Source: Longispora fulva (GTDB lineage Bacteria; Actinomycetota; Actinomycetes; Mycobacteriales; Micromonosporaceae). From it: 64,000 bases of DNA. The DNA lies in contig NZ_JADOUF010000001.1 of assembly GCF_015751905.1 (NCBI RefSeq), forward strand, positions 6,758,001 through 6,822,000. Reading direction: 5' to 3'. The notes beneath the pieces were generated by a model that worked only from the letters and a program-made list of their open reading frames with translations, was not told the origin of the DNA and ran no database searches. Below, piece by piece: positions 31,587 through 42,704 of this stretch. Every line of letters starts with the position of its first letter. Position 1 is the first letter of the stretch. The translations under genes were made by a program, and so were the position numbers.

Positions 31587-31652
31587 CCGTGACGCTCCGA
31601 CGTGCGATGACGCGGTGACCCGGCGGGGCCGCCCGTGACGCTCCGACGTGCG
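31587..31652. repeat. Short direct repeats after the ABC-F gene
   Basis: The 20-mer ccgtgacgctccgacgtgcg occurs exactly twice, at 31587-31606 and 31633-31652. The related element cgctgccttcc follows at about 31651, 31694 and 31749. The whole 31582-31772 stretch is a patchwork of these units with no open gene. Confidence 0.7.
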
Positions 31653-31772
31653 CTGCCTTCCTCGACCGGTGGTGACCCGGCGCGGGTGACCCGCGCTGCC
31701 TTCCGACCGGTCCGGTGACCCGGCGCCGCGACGCGTGACGTGCTGGCCCGCGCTGCCTTCCGCCGCGCGGTG

Positions 31773-31808
31773 ACCGGCCGCCCCCGCTCGGGGTCGGGGG
31801 CGACCGGT
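31773..31808. terminator. Two-way terminator hairpin
   Basis: ACCGGcCGCCCCCG (31773-31786) pairs with CGGGGGCGaCCGGT (31795-31808) around an 8-nt loop, with one mismatch. It lies between the convergent ABC-F gene and the minus-strand unknown gene, 7 nt from the latter's stop codon. Confidence 0.7.
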
Positions 31809-31814
31809 CGGTCG

Positions 31815-32162
31815 TCAGTTCAGGCGCCAGAGTTCCCAGCACTCCGGGCCGTGGTGGGCGATGTAGGCGCACTCCGGATCCAACGGCTCGTCGCCGTGCA
31901 GCATCGGCACGGCCGTCGCCGGGTGACCGTCGTCGAGCAGGCGGTAGGTGTGGCCGGGCTCGGTCCACGCGCCGCCCGCCACGGTCCAGGTCACCCCGTC
32001 GTGGTGGATGCCGTAGGTCTCGCCGGGGACGAGCCAGTAGGCGTACACCCCGTCGCCGTCGGCGCAGAACTCGTCGTGCAGGCAGAGGCCGATGATCCGG
32101 TACAGCCCGTCGGCCTCGTGGGTGTCCAGCGTGCCCAGCGCCGTCGCGGTCTCCCCGGTCAC
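31815..32162 (-). CDS. Hypothetical protein, coupled to upstream gene
   Basis: A predicted 115-residue soluble protein that I do not recognise. It is acidic and rich in Trp, His and Tyr (LYRIIGLCLHDEFCADGDGV, then VYAYWLVPGETYGIHHDGVT), with four cysteines and no signal peptide. The GTG at 32162 overlaps the stop of the next upstream gene (GTGA), which argues for translational coupling and fixes the start; the open frame extends 21 codons further upstream without support. Confidence 0.7.
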   Translation of the reverse strand: MTGETATALGTLDTHEADGLYRIIGLCLHDEFCADGDGVYAYWLVPGETYGIHHDGVTWTVAGGAWTEPGHTYRLLDDGHPATAVPMLHGDEPLDPECAYIAHHGPECWELWRLN

Positions 32163-32335
32163 CGGTACACCGCCAGCACCTTGACCCGCGCCGTGCCGTC
32201 GCACACCGCCTGGCAGGCCGACCACTCCCTTGCGGTGGTCAGCGCCTGCACGCGGGTGTCGAAGACGGCCATCCGCGTGACCGGCTCGGGAAACTCCCCG
32301 GTCACCTTCGACATCAGGACTTGAAAAGTCGTCAT
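32159..32335 (-). CDS. Small hypothetical protein
   Basis: A predicted 58-residue protein beginning MTTFQVLMSKVTGEFPEPVT and ending ARVKVLAVYR. No domain is recognised. The ATG at 32335 follows CAGGGTGAATCC; an ATG six codons earlier is possible. It overlaps the following gene by 4 nt, so the two form a small operon divergent from the HTH-like regulator. Confidence 0.6.
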   Translation of the reverse strand: MTTFQVLMSKVTGEFPEPVTRMAVFDTRVQALTTAREWSACQAVCDGTARVKVLAVYR

Positions 32336-32345
32336 GGATTCACCC

Positions 32346-32400
32346 TGCAACACAATGGGGTGACATAGCTACGTCATAGGGGGCGACATTGGGACGACAT
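32346..32400. promoter_or_regulatory. Divergent control region with candidate operators
   Basis: TGAC...GTCA half-sites flank an 8-nt centre (about 32361-32376), and CGACATTG occurs twice 11 nt apart (about 32384-32402). These lie between the small operon and the divergent regulator, where an autoregulator would bind. No clear promoter hexamers were identified. Confidence 0.35.
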
Positions 32401-32483
32401 TGCCACGCCTCTTCATGTCCACCATGGTCGGAGGAATGTCGCGCCGGGTAATGTCCGATGCGGCGGCTACGGAAGGCGGGGCG

Positions 32484-33416
32484 GTGGACCGGACTCGACT
32501 CGAATATCTGATTCGTCGAAGCGAGAACACGCTCGAGGAATGGTGCGTGCGGTTCCGCAGCGAGGCGCGGATGCTGGGCCAGGAGACGACCCTCTCGGTC
32601 CGCCAGCTCCAGCGGTGGATGTCCGGACGGACCGGCAACGCCCGGCCTGGAGCGCGCCGCGTGGCCGCCTCGCTGTGGAAACAGCCCTTCGCGTCGCTCG
32701 TCGGGCCGCCTGTCCCGGTGTCGCCGACCGGTCCGGTGCCGCCGCGCACCGCGGTGCACGAGGCGGCCGGGGAATCCGCGGCCCACGCCGGCCGGACCTG
32801 GGCCCGGGTGGACGACTGGAGCATCGAACACCTCCGTGCGGAGGTGCGCCGACTGGCCTACGGCTATGTGGAGATTCCGCCGCTGTACTTTCTCGAAGAG
32901 GCGCGTCGTGCCCGCGACTCCGCTTACACACTTCTAGAACGTACGCACCGGCCGGCCCAGTTGTCGGACCTGTATCTCGTCGCCGGTCAACTCTGTGGGC
33001 TCATGTCGTCGGCGTCGTTCGACATGGCGGCGTGGGATCCCGCGGTCGCCCAGGTCAGGGCCGCCTGTTCCTACGCGGACCTGATCGACCACCCGGCACT
33101 GCGTTCGTGGGCTCGGGGGAACCTGGCGCTGATGGCCTACTGGACCGGCGGCCCCGACCAGGTGGTCGTACCGATCGACGCTGCCCTGGCGCGCAGCCCG
33201 GTAGGAACCGCGGCCGCCGGGCTGCGATGCGTCGAGGCGCGCGCCTGGGCCTTCCCCGACGCCGCCGACCGGGCGCCGCTCGCGATCGCGGAGGCCGAGC
33301 CGCTCCTGCGTCTCCGGCAGGCGCTGGGCGGCGCGCGCTGGCTCCACGACCGGCGGGCGACGGAACTCCGGGACCGGGTGCTCGCCTTCCATCGCGGGCT
33401 GCCCGAACCGTGGTGA
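32484..33416 (+). CDS. Predicted transcriptional regulator (HTH-like N-terminus, TPR-like C-terminus)
   Basis: About 310 residues. The N-terminal third (DRTRLEYLIRRSENTLEEWC to SVRQLQRWMSGRT) resembles the degenerate XRE-type helix-turn-helix of actinomycete regulators, and the remainder (RLAYGYVEIPPLYFLEEARR, LYLVAGQLCGLMSSASFDMA, RAACSYADLIDHPALRSWA) looks like tetratricopeptide-type helices. The GTG at 32484 is preceded by GGAAGG and sits at the start of the conserved part; in-frame starts at 32400, 32415 and 32451 are alternatives. It is divergent from the two unknown genes and may control them, which is an inference. Confidence 0.75.
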   Translation: MDRTRLEYLIRRSENTLEEWCVRFRSEARMLGQETTLSVRQLQRWMSGRTGNARPGARRVAASLWKQPFASLVGPPVPVSPTGPVPPRTAVHEAAGESAAHAGRTWARVDDWSIEHLRAEVRRLAYGYVEIPPLYFLEEARRARDSAYTLLERTHRPAQLSDLYLVAGQLCGLMSSASFDMAAWDPAVAQVRAACSYADLIDHPALRSWARGNLALMAYWTGGPDQVVVPIDAALARSPVGTAAAGLRCVEARAWAFPDAADRAPLAIAEAEPLLRLRQALGGARWLHDRRATELRDRVLAFHRGLPEPW

Positions 33417-33500
33417 ACGGGACGTAGCCGTGCAGTGAGGCATCAGTTACGCGGTGCTTCCCTCTGCGCGTGAGGTGCGCTAACGTGTGCGGCAAGAGAA

Positions 33501-33588
33501 CCCACGGGAGTCCGGTAGACCGGGCTGAGAGGGCGGATGTGAGCCGCCGACCGTAGAACCTGATCCGGATCATGCCGGCGCAGGGAGG
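33501..33588 (+). promoter_or_regulatory. TPP riboswitch (THI element)
   Basis: The thi-box landmarks occur in order: ACGGGAGTCCGG (33504-33515), GGGCTGAGAGGG (about 33522-33533), a variable P3 arm, GAACCTGATCCGGATCATGCC (approximately 33556-33575) and GGCGCAGGGA (33577-33586). The last element runs into the AGGGAGGAG ribosome-binding site (33582-33590) 8-10 nt before the thiE ATG. This suggests that TPP binding hides the ribosome-binding site. A possible -10 (TAACGT) is at 33481-33486. Confidence 0.93.
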
Positions 33589-33597
33589 AGATTCACC

Positions 33598-34206
33598 ATG
33601 CTCGGTCGCCTCCATGTCCTCACCGACGCCCGCCCCGGGCGCGACGCCGTCGCCGTCGCGCGGGCGGCGTTGGCCGCGGGTGCACCCCTTTTCCAGGTAC
33701 GGGTGGAAGACGGCGTGCACGACCGCGACTTCCTCGACTTCGCCGCGGAGGTCCGCGCGCTGTGCCGGGTCTACGGCGCGACCTGCCTGATCAACGACCG
33801 GGTGGACATCGCGCTGGCCGTGCAGGCCGACGGCGTCCACCTCGGCGCGTTCGACCTGCCGGTTTCCGTCGCGCGCCGGCTGCTCGGCTCCTCGGCGATC
33901 ATCGGGGCCACGTCCCGGGACGCCGCCGGGGCGCGTGCGGCCCTGGTCGACGGGGCCGACTACGTGGGAGTGGGGCCCTGCTACCACACGTCCACGAAGG
34001 ACGGTCTGCCCGACCCGATCGGCCCCGCCGGGCTGGAGTTGGCCGCGCACGTGGGCCTGCCGGCCATCGCGATCGGCGGCGTGACCCTCGAACGGGTCCC
34101 CGAGCTGTTGGAGGCCGGGGCCTACGGTGTCGCGGTGGTGGGCGCGGTCAACTCCGCCGACGATCCCGGCGTGGCGACGAAGGCGCTGCTGAAGGCCCTG
34201 TCATGA
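33598..34206 (+). CDS. thiE: Thiamine-phosphate synthase
   Basis: Joins HMP-pyrophosphate with carboxythiazole phosphate to give thiamin phosphate. 202 residues of (beta/alpha)8 fold. Family motifs are LINDRVDIALAVQADGVHLG, VGVGPCYHTSTKDG and AIGGVTLERVPELLEAGAYG. It is the first gene under the TPP riboswitch. Its stop overlaps thiO (ATGA). Confidence 0.95.
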   Translation: MLGRLHVLTDARPGRDAVAVARAALAAGAPLFQVRVEDGVHDRDFLDFAAEVRALCRVYGATCLINDRVDIALAVQADGVHLGAFDLPVSVARRLLGSSAIIGATSRDAAGARAALVDGADYVGVGPCYHTSTKDGLPDPIGPAGLELAAHVGLPAIAIGGVTLERVPELLEAGAYGVAVVGAVNSADDPGVATKALLKALS

Positions 34207-35227
34207 GGGTCGCGGTCCAGGGGGCCGGGATCATCGGGCTGTCGATCGCGTGGCGCGCCCTGTCGGCCGGGCTCGATGTCACCGTCCACGACGACAACCC
34301 CGCCCGGGGTGCCTCGAACGTCGCGGCCGGCATGCTCGCCCCGGTCGCCGAGGCGTACTTCGGCGAGGCCGACCTGCTCCGGCTGTCGCTCGCCAGCGCA
34401 GCCCGGTGGCCGGAGTTCGCCGCGGGGCTCGGCGAGGTCGGCTACCGCGACGACGGCACGCTGCTCGTGGGCCGGACAGGCGATGACCTGCGGGAACTCG
34501 CCCGACTCTTCCAGTTGTACGCCGACTGGCGGCTGCCTGCGGAAAAGGTCGACCCCCGCGCGCTGGAGCCGGCGTTGACGCCCCGGCTGCGGGGTGGCCT
34601 GCTGACGCCCGGCGACCATCAGGTGGACCCCCGGCGGGTGCTGGCCGCGCTGCGCGAACGGGTGCCCGTGAGTGCGACGCCGCCCGGGAAGGTGGACGTC
34701 ACGGTCGTCGCGACCGGCGCCTGGACCGGTCAGCCGCGCGGTTCGGCCATCGGGCTGCCCGGCGGCGGGGCGGTGGTCGGGTTGCCCGTGCGGCCCGTGC
34801 ACGGCGAGGTGCTGCGCCTGCGGGGCGAGCCGTCGATCCGGCACGTGGTCCGCGGCTACATTGACGGGAAATATGTCTATATTGTGCCGCGAAAGGACGG
34901 GGAGGTCGTCGTGGGCGCCACCACCGCCGAGCGCGGCTTCTCCACCCGGGTCACGGCCGAGGGGGTCCGCGACCTGCTGGACACCGCGATCGAGGTCCTG
35001 CCGGAACTGGCCGACTACGAGCTGGTGGAGGCGCGGGCGGGGCTGCGGCCCGGTACCCCGGACAACGCCCCGCTGATCGGCCGGCTCGACCCCCGCACGA
35101 TCGTGTCGACCGGCCACTACCGGCACGGCGTCCTGCTCGCCCCCATCACCGCAGAGGTGGTCACGTCGCTGCTCCTCGACCGGGAGCCCAGCGTCGACCT
35201 CGCGCCCTTCGCCCCAGGGAGGTTCTC

Positions 35228-35231
<4 letters not shown>
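34203..35231 (+). CDS. thiO: Glycine oxidase ThiO
   Basis: FAD enzyme that oxidises glycine to iminoglycine for thiazole synthesis. 342 residues. The N-terminal dinucleotide-binding motif is VAVQGAGIIGLSIAWRALSA, and the C-terminal FAD-binding part is ARAGLRPGTPDNAPLIGRLD followed by STGHYRHGVLLAPITAE. The ATG at 34203 overlaps the thiE stop. The end overlaps thiS by 4 nt. Confidence 0.94.
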
Positions 35232-36170
<939 letters not shown>

Positions 36171-36278
36171 GCCGGCGGCACCACGTGCCGGGCTCGCGGC
36201 GCGCGACCGCTTCTTCGCGCACGTGCCACCCGGGCTCCCGGCCCGCGACCCGAGCCCACCTGTTGATGGAGGCGTCCG

Positions 36279-36814
36279 ATGAGTGACCGGCTGATCGTCG
36301 TCCTGGAGACCCCCGACCTGGAGCTCGCCCGCGTCGTGATCGGCGCCGGCGCGACGCTGCTCGCCGGGACCTTCTTCGACCTGGAGTTCGACTGGCGGGT
36401 GGAGGAGTTCGGCGGTCGGGTGCTCACCCTCGGGCCGGCAGCCACCCCGGTGCACGGCCGCCGGGACATGCTCTGGCGCTGCCACGGCCTCGACGAGCTG
36501 CCGACGGCCGCCGACGCGGAGTTCGTCAGCCTGTCCCCGATCTTCGAGACCGCGACCAAGCCCGGCTACGGCCCGCCGCTGGGCGTGGACGTGCTCGGCC
36601 GCGCCGGCCGTCCGGTCTACGCCCTCGGCGGCGTGGACGGGCCGGCGCGCGCCGCCGAGTGCGTGGCCGCCGGTGCGTACGGGGTCGCCGTCCTGGGCGC
36701 GGTGTCGCGGTCGAGCGACCCGGCGCGGGCCGTGCGAAACCTGCTCACCGCGGTCGGCACCCCGCCGGCCTCGGGGCCGGTCGAGCCCGGCCCGGTGCCC
36801 CAGGGTGGCCACCG

Positions 36815-36818
<4 letters not shown>
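36279..36818 (+). CDS. ThiE/TenI-like protein (possible thiazole tautomerase)
   Basis: A 179-residue protein related to ThiE and TenI: VSLSPIFETATKPGYGPPLG matches the ThiE/TenI phosphate-binding segment and ALGGVDGPARAAECVAAGAY the later one. It is shorter than ThiE, with a reduced N-terminal part (LIVVLETPDLELARVVIGAG). Because true ThiE is already encoded in the operon, a TenI role (tautomerising the ThiG product) is the best reading, but that is an inference. It lies 108 nt after thiG and overlaps thiD by 4 nt. Confidence 0.8.
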
Positions 36819-39200
<2,382 letters not shown>

Positions 39201-39208
39201 GAGCTCAC

Positions 39209-39448
39209 ATGGTGGAACATCCCCTGAAGGGGCAGTTTGACGAGACCCGTGCGGTCTGGCAGCGCGCCGAGAATCCGGACGGGTCGCCCGGCCGGATCGG
39301 GGTCGCCTTCGTGGACGACCTGATCGGCATGCGCGACATGGCGGAGGAGAACGGGCCGATCTTGGTCTTCACGCCGGCGGAATGGGACGCGTTCATCGGC
39401 GGGGTGCAGGACGGCGAGTTCGACATCGAGATCGACGACGAGCAGTAG
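39209..39448 (+). CDS. DUF397 domain protein
   Basis: A 79-residue acidic protein with the DUF397 core RIGVAFVDDLIGMRDMAEEN followed by GPILVFTPAEWDAFIGGVQD. DUF397 proteins are usually encoded beside an XRE-type regulator and may act as its partner, but none is adjacent here. The ATG is 8 nt after the thiC stop (TAGGAGCTCAC provides the ribosome-binding site), so it probably belongs to the TPP-controlled transcript. Confidence 0.85.
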   Translation: MVEHPLKGQFDETRAVWQRAENPDGSPGRIGVAFVDDLIGMRDMAEENGPILVFTPAEWDAFIGGVQDGEFDIEIDDEQ

Positions 39449-39476
39449 TCGCCCCGCAGGGCGACAGGCGGGAAAA

Positions 39477-39511
39477 AAGGAATGCCCCACCGAGGGGGTG
39501 GGGCATTCCTT
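39477..39511. terminator. Two-way intrinsic terminator
   Basis: A perfect 15-bp stem, AAGGAATGCCCCACC (39477-39491) and GGTGGGGCATTCCTT (39497-39511), with a 5-nt loop. The run AAAAAA before it would be a T-run on the minus strand. It separates the thiamin operon from the convergent 47-codon gene. Confidence 0.85.
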
Positions 39512-39519
39512 CGCGTCGT

Positions 39520-39663
39520 TCAGTCCTGGGAGTCCTGATCCAGGACCATGTCTAGTGCCTCTTCGCGGCTACGACCCTCGACCGTGTGCAACCACACCCG
39601 GGTGAGGAAGTCGAGCCGGATCTCCTGGTCTTCGTCACGTAGCGCGACCGCCAGCTTCTCCAC
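39520..39663 (-). CDS. Very small conserved-looking protein (47 residues)
   Basis: A 47-codon minus-strand gene reading MEKLAVALRDEDQEIRLDFL and then TRVWLHTVEGRSREEALDMVLDQDSQD by segments. The GTG start has a perfect AGGAGG four bases upstream, and the stop is 9 nt from a strong shared terminator. The product looks like a soluble helical protein with no domain I recognise. Codon use is actinomycete-like. It is well supported as a gene by its signals, though not by a family match. Confidence 0.7.
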   Translation of the reverse strand: MEKLAVALRDEDQEIRLDFLTRVWLHTVEGRSREEALDMVLDQDSQD

Positions 39664-40056
39664 GATGCCTCCTGATCGCTGCCGCCGTGTTCCAGAGTAG
39701 TCGGGCGGGGGCTTTCCGGGGGAGGGTGCGAGCGGTTGAGTCGCAGGTCACCCTTACGGTCAAATCGGGTTAATTTATGCGAGGGTCCTGTGAATCCGCT
39801 CCCATCGGCGCGCACGGGTGCTCCTCGATACGTCATACTGGCAGCCGTGCGCGGCCCCCATGGCGCGTTCGGAAACTCCGGGTGCGGCGGCTCGTTTTGA
39901 CCAATGCGGAGCCCGCCCGATATCATCAGCGACTGTTGTGCGACAGTTGCAAGGCGGACCCCCACGGGTACGCTTGTCGCCTATGCGCCGCCGCCGGGTC
40001 TCACGCCGGGCCAGCGGTACCCAGGCCCTAGACCCACGACGAGACAAGGTAGACCT
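39664..40056 (+). other. 393-nt region upstream of rplM
   Basis: No gene is supported here. It carries a promoter for rplM (39897-39926), another CATACT -10-like site near 39835 and a hairpin ACTGT/ACAGT near 39932-39947, close to the predicted transcript start. The first part must hold the promoter of the minus-strand 47-codon gene. Confidence 0.6.
39897..39926 (+). promoter_or_regulatory. Probable rplM-rpsI promoter
   Basis: TTGACC (39897-39902) and TATCAT (39921-39926) are 18 nt apart. This gives a 5' UTR of about 120 nt with a small hairpin at its start, which could be a leader for L13 autoregulation; that role is an inference. Confidence 0.7.
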
Positions 40057-40500
40057 GTGCGTACGTACAGCCCGAAGCCGGGTGAGATCGAGCGTCAGTG
40101 GCACATCATCGATGCAGCTGACGTCGTGCTTGGCCGTTTGGCGACCCACGCCGCCACTCTGCTGCGCGGCAAGCACAAGCCGACTTTCGCGCCGCACGTC
40201 GACACCGGCGACTTCGTGATCGTCATCAACGCAGGCAAGGTTGCCCTGACGGGCAACAAGCGGGCGACCAAGGTCGCCTACCGCCACTCGGGTTACCCGG
40301 GCGGTCTGCGCAAGACCTCCTACGAGGAGCTGCTGACGAAGCGCCCCGACCGGGCCGTCGAGCTCGCCGTCAAGGGCATGCTCCCGCACAACAAGCTCGG
40401 TGCGAAGCAGATCAAGAAGCTCAAGGTCTACGCGGGCGACGTGCACCCGCACGCCTCGCAGCAGCCCGTGCCTTTCGAGATTAAGCAGATCGCGCAGTGA
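40057..40500 (+). CDS. rplM: 50S ribosomal protein L13
   Basis: A 147-residue early-assembly protein. The GTG at 40057 gives [20 protein letters not shown], the canonical N-terminus; the frame extends upstream only into the leader. The conserved [20 protein letters not shown] and [20 protein letters not shown] are present. rpsI follows. Confidence 0.97.
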   Translation: MRTYSPKPGEIERQWHIIDAADVVLGRLATHAATLLRGKHKPTFAPHVDTGDFVIVINAGKVALTGNKRATKVAYRHSGYPGGLRKTSYEELLTKRPDRAVELAVKGMLPHNKLGAKQIKKLKVYAGDVHPHASQQPVPFEIKQIAQ

Positions 40501-40514
40501 CCGAAGGAAGCAGC

Positions 40515-41012
40515 ATGACCGAGAGCGTCGACACCGTGCTCGAAGCGGTTGTCCCGGAAGCCGTTGTCGCTGAGGCCGTTGTGGCCGAGGCCGTCGTGTC
40601 CGTGCCGAAGGCCGCCCCGCGTGGCGACCGCCCGGTGCAGACCGTGGGCCGCCGCAAGCAGGCGATCGTCCGCGTCCGCCTGGTGCCGGGCACCGGCAAG
40701 GTGACCTGCAACGGCCGCGCTCTGGAGGAGTACTTCCCGAGCAAGGTCTCCCAGCAGCTCGTCAAGGAGCCGCTGGTGATCACCGAGCGTCTCGAGAGCT
40801 TCGACGTGATCGCCAACCTCAAGGGCGGCGGCATCACCGGTCAGGCCGGCGCGCTGCGTCTCGGCATCGCCCGGGCCCTGATCGAGGTCGAGCCCGACGA
40901 CCGTCCGGCCCTGAAGAAGGCCGGCTTCCTGACCCGTGACGCCCGCGTCACCGAGTCGAAGAAGTACGGTCTGAAGAAGGCCCGTAAGGCTCCGCAGTAC
41001 TCGAAGCGCTAA
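40515..41012 (+). CDS. rpsI: 30S ribosomal protein S9
   Basis: A 165-residue protein whose C-terminal tail contacts P-site tRNA; it ends [11 protein letters not shown]. The core begins at [20 protein letters not shown]. About 40 Val/Ala/Glu-rich residues precede the core, a usual actinobacterial extension. The ATG at 40515 has GAAGGAAG upstream; a GTG at 40497, overlapping the rplM stop, would add six residues. Confidence 0.96.
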   Translation: MTESVDTVLEAVVPEAVVAEAVVAEAVVSVPKAAPRGDRPVQTVGRRKQAIVRVRLVPGTGKVTCNGRALEEYFPSKVSQQLVKEPLVITERLESFDVIANLKGGGITGQAGALRLGIARALIEVEPDDRPALKKAGFLTRDARVTESKKYGLKKARKAPQYSKR

Positions 41013-41022
41013 ATCTTTCTCA

Positions 41023-41062
41023 CCACGGCCGGGCCGCCTTTTCCAAGGTTGCCCGGCCGTGG
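41023..41062 (+). terminator. Terminator hairpin after rpsI
   Basis: CCACGGCCGGGC (41023-41034) and GCCCGGCCGTGG (41051-41062) are perfect complements, 10 nt after the rpsI stop. It precedes glmM by 25 nt, so read-through or a nearby promoter supplies glmM. Confidence 0.75.
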
Positions 41063-41087
41063 CATTTGTGTACCAGGGGAGATGTCT

Positions 41088-42428
41088 ATGGGACGGCTGT
41101 TCGGCACCGACGGGGTTCGCGGTCTGGCCAATGCCAGCCTCACGCCCGACCTGGCTCTGCGGCTGGGCGCGTCCGCCGCGCACATCCTGAGCCAACGGGA
41201 CCGGACCCATCCGCCGGTGGCGATCGTCGGCCGTGACCCCCGGGCGAGCGGGGAGATGCTGGAGGCCGCCGTCGTGGCCGGCCTGACCAGCGCCGGTGCG
41301 ACCGTGGTGCGGGTCGGCGTGCTGCCGACCCCGGCCGTGGCGTTCCTGGTGGGCCAGACCCGTGCGGACCTGGGCGTGATGATCTCCGCCTCGCACAACC
41401 CGATGCCGGACAACGGGATCAAGTTCTTCGCCGCCGGCGGCCACAAGCTCGCCGACGAGCTCGAAGACGCCATCGAGGCGCACCTCGAGGAGGACTGGGT
41501 CCGGCCTACGGGTGCGAACGTGGGGCGGGTGCACGACCTGCTCGACGGGGCCGAGGCGTACATCACGCACCTGGCCGGGTCCGTGCCCGTGTCGTTGGAG
41601 GGCCTCAAGGTCGTCATCGACTGCGCGAACGGGGCGGCGTTCGAGGTGGCCCCGGAGGCGTACCGGCGGGCCGGTGCCGAGGTGATCGTCATCCACGGCG
41701 AACCCGACGGGCTGAACATCAACGAGGACTGCGGGTCGACGCACCTGGCGGACCTGCAGGCCGCCGTCCTGGAGCACGGCGCGCACGCCGGGGTCGGCCT
41801 CGACGGCGACGCCGACCGCTGCCTGGCCGTGGACGCGGACGGCACCGTGGTCGACGGCGACCAGCTGATGGCGATCATGGCGCTGTCGATGCGCGACGCC
41901 GGCACCCTGGTCAAGGACACCCTGGTCGCGACAGTGATGAGCAACCTCGGGCTGCGGATCGCGATGCGCGAGCACGGCATCACGCTGCTGGAGACCAAGG
42001 TCGGCGACCGGTACGTGCTGGAGGAGCTGCGCAACAGCGGACTGTCCCTCGGCGGCGAGCAGAGCGGACACGTGATCGTGCCGGAGTACGCGACGACGGG
42101 TGACGGGTCGCTGACCCTGCTGCAGGTGCTGGCCAGGATGGCCTCGACGGGCCGGACGCTGGCCGACCTGGCCTCGGTCGTGACGCCGCTGCCGCAGGTC
42201 CTGATCAACGTGCCGGTGGCCGACCGGGCCGCCGCCGCCGTGCACGCGGACGTGCTGGCCGCCGTGGCGGTGGCGGAGGGCGAGCTGGGCGAGTCCGGCC
42301 GGGTGCTGCTGCGCCCGTCGGGTACCGAGCAGCTGGTCCGGGTCATGGTCGAGGCGCCCAGCGCCGAGGTGGCCGGCGAGGTCGCCGAGCGGATCGCCGC
42401 CCTGGTGCGGACGTCCAGCCCGGTCTGA
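41088..42428 (+). CDS. glmM: Phosphoglucosamine mutase
   Basis: Converts glucosamine-6-phosphate to glucosamine-1-phosphate for UDP-GlcNAc and peptidoglycan. 446 residues. The catalytic serine is Ser102 in [17 protein letters not shown], the metal loop is [16 protein letters not shown], the sugar loop GGEQSGH and the phosphate loop [12 protein letters not shown]. The ATG at 41088 has AGGGGAG six bases upstream; an ATG two codons earlier is possible. glmS lies 276 nt downstream, so the pathway is clustered. Confidence 0.97.
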   Translation: MGRLFGTDGVRGLANASLTPDLALRLGASAAHILSQRDRTHPPVAIVGRDPRASGEMLEAAVVAGLTSAGATVVRVGVLPTPAVAFLVGQTRADLGVMISASHNPMPDNGIKFFAAGGHKLADELEDAIEAHLEEDWVRPTGANVGRVHDLLDGAEAYITHLAGSVPVSLEGLKVVIDCANGAAFEVAPEAYRRAGAEVIVIHGEPDGLNINEDCGSTHLADLQAAVLEHGAHAGVGLDGDADRCLAVDADGTVVDGDQLMAIMALSMRDAGTLVKDTLVATVMSNLGLRIAMREHGITLLETKVGDRYVLEELRNSGLSLGGEQSGHVIVPEYATTGDGSLTLLQVLARMASTGRTLADLASVVTPLPQVLINVPVADRAAAAVHADVLAAVAVAEGELGESGRVLLRPSGTEQLVRVMVEAPSAEVAGEVAERIAALVRTSSPV

Positions 42429-42497
42429 CCCGCTGTCGGGGGCTCCGAGAACCGGCCGGTGCCGGGGCAGGTGCCACTCGTAACCGCATAGTCCTTC

Positions 42498-42531
42498 AGA
42501 CGTCGCTCCTTCCGGGAGCGGCGTCTGTTTT
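42498..42531 (+). terminator. Intrinsic terminator after glmM
   Basis: AGACGTCGCTCC and GGGAGCGGCGTCT (42498-42526) form a stem with a short loop, followed by GTTTTGT. This is one of the few terminators in the window with a T-rich tail. It separates glmM from glmS. Confidence 0.8.
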
Positions 42532-42704
42532 GTCTCGCCAGACGGTTTCAGCCGCCTTAGCGAATGAGCAGATGAATGATGGGGATATCTGATGATCCTC
42601 GGGCGCGGAGGTGGCCGGAGTGGCTCCATTTCAATCACATGCTCTGCGCAAAGGTGCACCATTCGAGCATGCATTTTGCTTGAAACTCGGCTAGGCTTCC
42701 GGGC

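Noticed and set aside
42429-42704. A glmS ribozyme upstream of glmS
   Set aside because: No ribozyme core sequence is recognisable, and these ribozymes are mainly found in Firmicutes. Only a terminator and a -10 are visible.
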